Source of the DNA: Microbacterium sp.
GTDB taxonomy: Bacteria; Actinomycetota; Actinomycetes; Actinomycetales; Microbacteriaceae
DNA: 27,115 bases
Assembly (NCBI GenBank): GCA_003524435.1
Contig: DQHP01000031.1
Span: 1-27,115 of the forward strand
Direction of reading: 5' to 3'
The position numbers and the translations under genes were made by a program. Numbering within the stretch: the first letter of the stretch is position 1; each line of letters starts with the position of its first letter. The notes under the pieces are model-generated. The model saw only the letters and a list, made by a program, of their open reading frames with translations, made no database searches and was not told where the DNA came from. Positions 23,640 to 27,115 of the stretch are shown one piece after another.

Positions 23640-25550
23640 CTACTGTGACGGCTTTTTGTCTGACCTCAATGGCCTCGAGAGAGGATTCTCAAGGTTGACC
23701 GACCGTGCGTGGCGGCTAGGTGGTCGGCTGAGGCGCACGACGGCCTCCAAATTGCCTTGTGCGGCCAAGCTGAGGTCAGTGCCCTCTTCGAAGTAGGGCA
23801 GCGTGCGGATCTGCACTGTGCCACCCGGCAGGTCCTTCTCGCCAGGAAGCCACGCCAGTGCCGTATTCGATGGCATTGCGGCGAGGCGGGCAGCGGAAGC
23901 CGTGTCCTTTTCGACAACGGACTGGGTGATCGTCTCGCTGGTCGACTTTGAGACTTTGCCGTCATCGGAGGTGATCTTCAGCCCCGAGAACGTACGGGAC
24001 TCGGTCGTGCCCTGAGCGACAGAGGAGACCTGCACAAGGTTCTTTTTACCTGCAAGTTTCTCGAAAAGCTGAAGCGCCTTCTCGTCCGTGCAGCCGGGCA
24101 TAAGGACCTTGGACCCTTTGCACGCGTTGAACAGGCTGCGAGAACGGGTCTCGCCCCATACCGTCTCAAGATCAGACATTGCTTGCGTCCCGAGTACCAG
24201 CTTGATTCCCGCGGAGCGTGCCACGTTGTTTGCCCAACTGGGCATGTCGCTGTGCGGTGTGCAGTACACCAGCTCGTCAAGAACGACCAGATGGCGACGG
24301 GGGAGTCGTCCTCCCGCACGTGCAGCTCGTCGCTGAAGCTCACCCATGTATGCGCCAAGAAATGCGTTCGCGAGCGGACGATGTTCCGTCGTGGGGCACG
24401 TGAGGTACACCGAGTGGCTGGCCGGCAACTGTTCGAGACGGAAGCTACCTTCGTCGTCCCACCGCTGATCCATGACTTTCGGAGACATCGTCCAACCCGT
24501 TGTGAGCTGTCCGATTGCTCCGATGATGCCGGCTTTGGTGTCACCGGCGCGAGCGGTACCCACACTCGACTTCAACCCCATATGAGCCAGCCGAAGTGCC
24601 TGCTTCGTCGTTTCAAGGCGTTCGACGTGTGACTGCTGCCCGGAGACGTTCTGCTGCGCCAGCACCTCGAGCTTCGCTGAGATGGCGTTCTCGGCATTCT
24701 TGAGGTCAGTGGACAAAACCTCCCATGGGTCGGGCACCTTCTCCCCGAACTCATCAGGCTCGTCGTCCTCAACGCCGCTAAGTTTCTCGACACGATCCAG
24801 AACGTCGTAGAGGGTAGAGCCACGCTGTGTCCTAGCGAGCAGGAGGAGGGCAGCGGTGATCGTCGTGGAGTGCAGCGTGAAGAATGCGGCGTTTCCACCA
24901 CCATCACCGCTCGAGTTTGACTCGACAGCGGTCAGCATCGCTTTCGCGACTGCCTGTGCGCGCGGCCAGGTGACAGCTTCCGAGATGGGTGTCCAGACCT
25001 GCGCGTACCGAGGTGCTTCATGGAGCACATCGGCGTTGCGGCCCGTTGCGTGGCGGGTTTCTTCGAGTAGTTCGGCGGGGTCGAAGACCGCGATCGCGTG
25101 CTCCTGCCCCTCTCCGGACATGAGCGTCTGACGCACCTGTTGCGAGCGCAACGTCGCCTGAATGATGTCAGCCTTCGTCGTGGACGCAAATACCGGGCCA
25201 TCGTGCCTGATGATGTTTGGAGCCAGAAGGAACGCCGTCTTGCCCGAGCCAGGGGGACCGAAGAAGAAGGAGGATTCGTTCTTGAAGTCAGCAACCAGAT
25301 CAGACATGCGTTTGGTGGGGTTGTCTGGGTCGATCAACTCTCCAAGAACCAGCGCGTGGTCACCTTCCGATTCGCGCTGTCGAAGTTCGTGGCTGCCCAT
25401 CATCTCGGTGGAGCCGCTCAACTTGCGTGCATCCGTCAGTTGGGCCTTCTTCGCCTTGCTTCGCTTGATCCAGAGCACCATGCCTGCGCCACCGATAAGG
25501 ACCGCGGCTCCGATGATGACGATGAGAATAGTGGTATCCATCAGAGTCAC
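23640..25550 (-). CDS. VirD4/TraG-like type IV coupling protein
   Basis: This 636-aa ATPase should dock the relaxosome at the mating pore and pump DNA during conjugation. It has one N-terminal membrane helix (about 8-28), a basic cytoplasmic juxtamembrane region, Walker A GPPGSGKT (98-105), Walker B LVVLDE (421-426) and the helix GTQAMSDLETVWG near 455-470 that matches the VirD4 QS-(x)-QLE region. Actinobacterial coupling proteins of mobile elements show this layout. The C-terminus (about 600-636) is Arg/Ser-rich. Translation begins at GTG 25550, overlapping the previous stop (GTGA), or at ATG 25541. No relaxase or VirB4 is in the window. Confidence 0.9.
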   Translation of the reverse strand: MTLMDTTILIVIIGAAVLIGGAGMVLWIKRSKAKKAQLTDARKLSGSTEMMGSHELRQRESEGDHALVLGELIDPDNPTKRMSDLVADFKNESSFFFGPPGSGKTAFLLAPNIIRHDGPVFASTTKADIIQATLRSQQVRQTLMSGEGQEHAIAVFDPAELLEETRHATGRNADVLHEAPRYAQVWTPISEAVTWPRAQAVAKAMLTAVESNSSGDGGGNAAFFTLHSTTITAALLLLARTQRGSTLYDVLDRVEKLSGVEDDEPDEFGEKVPDPWEVLSTDLKNAENAISAKLEVLAQQNVSGQQSHVERLETTKQALRLAHMGLKSSVGTARAGDTKAGIIGAIGQLTTGWTMSPKVMDQRWDDEGSFRLEQLPASHSVYLTCPTTEHRPLANAFLGAYMGELQRRAARAGGRLPRRHLVVLDELVYCTPHSDMPSWANNVARSAGIKLVLGTQAMSDLETVWGETRSRSLFNACKGSKVLMPGCTDEKALQLFEKLAGKKNLVQVSSVAQGTTESRTFSGLKITSDDGKVSKSTSETITQSVVEKDTASAARLAAMPSNTALAWLPGEKDLPGGTVQIRTLPYFEEGTDLSLAAQGNLEAVVRLSRPPSRHARSVNLENPLSRPLRSDKKPSQ

Positions 25551-25909
25551 CGCCCTTCCGCGCCGAGATCAGAGGCTGTTGCCTTCTTGCTTGAGCGCCT
25601 GGCGTTGGTAGCGAGGTGGAAGAGCCAGACGAACATCTCGGCGATGGCGCTGAGAAGCTCGACCGTGCAGGACTGTCCTTTGCGAAGGAAAATCAGGATC
25701 TTCTTCCGCGGCTTATCGAACGCGATTGCCATGAAGCAGAGGAGTGCGAGGACCCAATAGATGTGCCCCAAAACGACCTTCACAAGAGGCAGGGCGATCC
25801 TCTTTGGAGCGCGGAAGCTCAAGATGAGCGTGAGCGTGACGAGGACGACGAACGCCCACAAGGAGACTTTGATGAGTGCGCTGATGAAATTCCAGTCGAG
25901 ATTAGTCAT
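25547..25909 (-). CDS. Small membrane partner of the coupling protein
   Basis: The 120-aa product has two clear membrane helices (ISALIKVSLWAFVVLVTLTL and VLGHIYWVLALLCFMAIAF), probably a third (VELLSAIAEMFVWLFHLA), and a basic C-terminal tail (NARRSSKKATA). It is not a recognised family. The stop overlaps the start of the coupling protein (GTGA) and its own start overlaps the stop of the upstream gene (ATGA). Such tight coupling suggests the product contacts the coupling ATPase, much as small membrane partners do in other conjugation systems. A GGGAGG lies 12 nt before its ATG, inside the upstream gene. Confidence 0.75.
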   Translation of the reverse strand: MTNLDWNFISALIKVSLWAFVVLVTLTLILSFRAPKRIALPLVKVVLGHIYWVLALLCFMAIAFDKPRKKILIFLRKGQSCTVELLSAIAEMFVWLFHLATNARRSSKKATASDLGAEGR

Positions 25910-26217
25910 CGAGTCGGATGACCTCCCTGCAGTGTGATGGACCGGATGACCGCATCCCAGGTGACGCCCTGAGTTTCGCGAAGCTGATCAAGTGCTGCCC
26001 AGGTCGGGGCAGGGAGCGCGATGCAGAGCATCGTGCGCTCAGTGGCCTCTAGAATTCGATGCGCCGGCGTTACCGGCGACTGCGCAATGGCAAGCGCGCC
26101 AAGACGCTCGGCCAGAAGCCCCTGCATCGTTGAGCGCTGCGCATGCGCTGTGGTCTTTGCGGCACGCTTGGTTGCGACATGAACCAGGACGGACCGCCTT
26201 GTTGTTTCGGTACTGAT
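25906..26217 (-). CDS. Ribbon-helix-helix-like protein
   Basis: Starting at ATC 26217 the product is 103 aa (first residues ISTETTRRSVLVHVATKRAA). The second half contains a ribbon-helix-helix-like unit: strand TMLCIALPA, helix TWAALDQLRETQ, turn GVT, helix WDAVIRSITLQ. Such proteins bind DNA as dimers and often act as relaxosome accessory factors or repressors in mobile elements. GGAGG (26223-26227) lies 5 nt before ATC; no ATG, GTG or TTG is close, and the first in-frame ATG (26127) has no ribosome site and would lose 30 residues. A perfect copy of the 29-bp element sits 60 nt upstream. The product is coupled to the small membrane gene. Confidence 0.7.
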   Translation of the reverse strand: MSTETTRRSVLVHVATKRAAKTTAHAQRSTMQGLLAERLGALAIAQSPVTPAHRILEATERTMLCIALPAPTWAALDQLRETQGVTWDAVIRSITLQGGHPTR

Positions 26218-26277
26218 AGTTACCTCCAGTGGTTGGTGCAGAGCCGTTAGAAAAGGACTCCGACGCTTACACGGAAC

Positions 26278-26306
26278 ACAGTGCCGGCGGTGCACATAAT
26301 CACAAG
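26278..26306 (-). promoter_or_regulatory. 29-bp element, perfect copy 2
   Basis: It is identical to 23508-23536 over all 29 bases and lies 60 nt upstream of the ATC start of the ribbon-helix-helix-like gene. The reading frames through the two copies differ, so the identity is not due to coding. Confidence 0.8.
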
Positions 26307-26369
26307 CCGATTTGAGAGTTACTTTTTCGAGCGATCGGGCAGGGGGCGGCCGACCGCTCATCGGGCGTG

Positions 26370-26410
26370 AAAAAAGGGGCCACGCCGACGATGTGTCGTG
26401 GCGTGGCCCC
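26370..26410 (-). terminator. Rho-independent terminator after the RHH gene
   Basis: An 11-bp perfect stem (GGGGCCACGCC 26376-26386; GGCGTGGCCCC 26400-26410) is followed on the minus strand by six T (26370-26375). It lies 16 nt after the stop at 26427 and separates two transcription units. Confidence 0.93.
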
Positions 26411-26426
26411 TGGTAAATGCCAGTTG

Positions 26427-26732
26427 TCAGTTGGATTGGCTTGTCTCCAGTTGTACAGCGACGTGGAGTAGCTCTGCGGTACTCAGCCCGGACGCGGACC
26501 GAAGCGCGACGAACTGATCCCAATCAGCAGGATCCACCATCCAGTAGAAGCGGGAGCGGACGGCGCCCACTTCCTGCGCAGTGCGTTTCAGTTCAGTGGG
26601 CGATGACTCGTACGCGCTCACCAGCCGCTGCATGGCGCGCACCTGCGTGGCCTGGAGCTGATGACCGACACTCGCGGCGTGCAGTTTCAACGCCCAGTGG
26701 TCGTCGCAGCTGGCAATGACTTTCTTTCGCAT
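26427..26732 (-). CDS. Protein with tandem ribbon-helix-helix-like units
   Basis: The 101-aa product (from ATG 26732, RKKVIASCDDHWALKL onward) appears to have two similar units. The first is KKVIASCDDHWALKLHAASV. The second is FYWMVDPADWDQFVALRSAS followed by GLSTAELLHVAVQLE. The second unit also resembles the C-terminal unit of the protein at 25906. A two-unit chain would fit TraY-like proteins, which are known relaxosome factors, though this is inference. ATG 26756 would add 8 residues, with AGGTGG too close. ATG 26732 has GAGAGA at a better distance. It lies beside the iteron-like array. Confidence 0.7.
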   Translation of the reverse strand: MRKKVIASCDDHWALKLHAASVGHQLQATQVRAMQRLVSAYESSPTELKRTAQEVGAVRSRFYWMVDPADWDQFVALRSASGLSTAELLHVAVQLETSQSN

Positions 26733-26763
26733 GTGTGATCTCTCATCGGTTTTCATACCACCT

Positions 26764-26792
26764 ACCGTGCCGGCGATGCGCGTTTTGCCAAT
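26764..26792 (-). promoter_or_regulatory. 29-bp element, diverged copy
   Basis: It matches the perfect copies at 20 of 29 positions (14 of the first 16), including GTGCCGGCG. It lies 31 nt upstream of ATG 26732 on the minus strand. Confidence 0.6.
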
Positions 26793-26844
26793 ACCTTCCA
26801 AAGCTCTCTCGTAGCATCCGGCGATTGACACACCAACCTACAAC

Positions 26845-26990
26845 CGTGCGTACCAACTTGCTTGAGTGTTTAGCAACGTAAGAACCTACTAAGGTACGTG
26901 CCGACTTACTTACGTGTTTACCAACGTAGGAACCTACTAACGTGCATGTCGAAGTAAGAACCTACTAAAACACATACCAACGTAATAAAG
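26845..26990. repeat. Iteron-like AT-rich repeat array
   Basis: Two 48-bp units (26845-26892 and 26893-26940) share 39 of 48 bases, ending AACGTARGAACCTACTAA. A 28-bp shortened unit ends the same way (26951-26968, with its head at 26941), and a degenerate piece follows (26971-26990). The array is AT-rich against its surroundings. Origin, oriT or integrase-arm roles are possible. The last 125 nt of the window show no gene. Confidence 0.85.
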
Positions 26991-27115
26991 TGCTACTGCG
27001 CTCAGGTCAGTGTTGTGACGGGCCTGCGACCCGAACTGCGCGCCGGGAAGCCAGTGCCACCTGCCTGCGTGAGCGCGCACACGGACCGCCCTGTCGGTGG
27101 GTTGGCGGGTTGCCG

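Overview
The window looks like chromosomal DNA from a high-GC actinobacterium, most likely of the Microbacteriaceae. The reasons are the GC-rich codon use, a class II aldolase paired with a GlpX-type FBPase, start codons that follow TANNNT boxes with no Shine-Dalgarno (leaderless style), and frequent GGATGC/GCATCC words. This assignment is inference; the window has no rRNA and I recognise no tRNA.

Region 1 (about 275-12734, all minus strand) is a defence island built on a type I restriction-modification system. In transcription order it encodes a 669-aa HTH protein that looks like a decayed HsdM joined to HsdS-like sequence, then HsdM, HsdS, a membrane-anchored DUF4230-like protein, an unrecognised 433-aa protein with one hydrophobic stretch, a DEDDh exonuclease with TerB-like and BRCT parts, a Fic protein with a C-terminal winged helix, and HsdR. 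Almost every junction overlaps by 1-8 nt. The only breaks are the 32 nt before the 433-aa gene's start and a 68-nt gap before fic. That second gap holds two phased copies of one dyad, so fic-hsdR is probably controlled separately, perhaps by Fic itself.

Region 2 (about 12955-21587) is mostly ordinary chromosome. It has a small envelope cluster (lipoprotein, single-pass protein, TM2 protein with two extracytoplasmic repeats), fba and glpX transcribed divergently from a shared control region, a small membrane protein, RmuC, an ankyrin protein, a second DEDDh exonuclease and the GTPase gene ychF. A cluster of REP-like repeats lies upstream of ychF.

Region 3 (about 21983-27115) is mobile-element DNA. 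It starts with a Phd/RelE pair whose toxin C-terminus is replaced by a 19-bp tandem repeat. Next come minus-strand genes of a conjugative element: a 47-aa protein, a four-pass membrane protein, a VirD4/TraG-like coupling ATPase with a small membrane partner, and two ribbon-helix-helix-like proteins. A 29-bp element, in two identical and two degenerate copies, precedes four of its transcription units. Two of these genes have a strong Shine-Dalgarno but no ATG, GTG or TTG at the right place, only ATC. An AT-rich iteron-like array lies at the right end. No relaxase or integrase is visible, so the element probably continues beyond the window.
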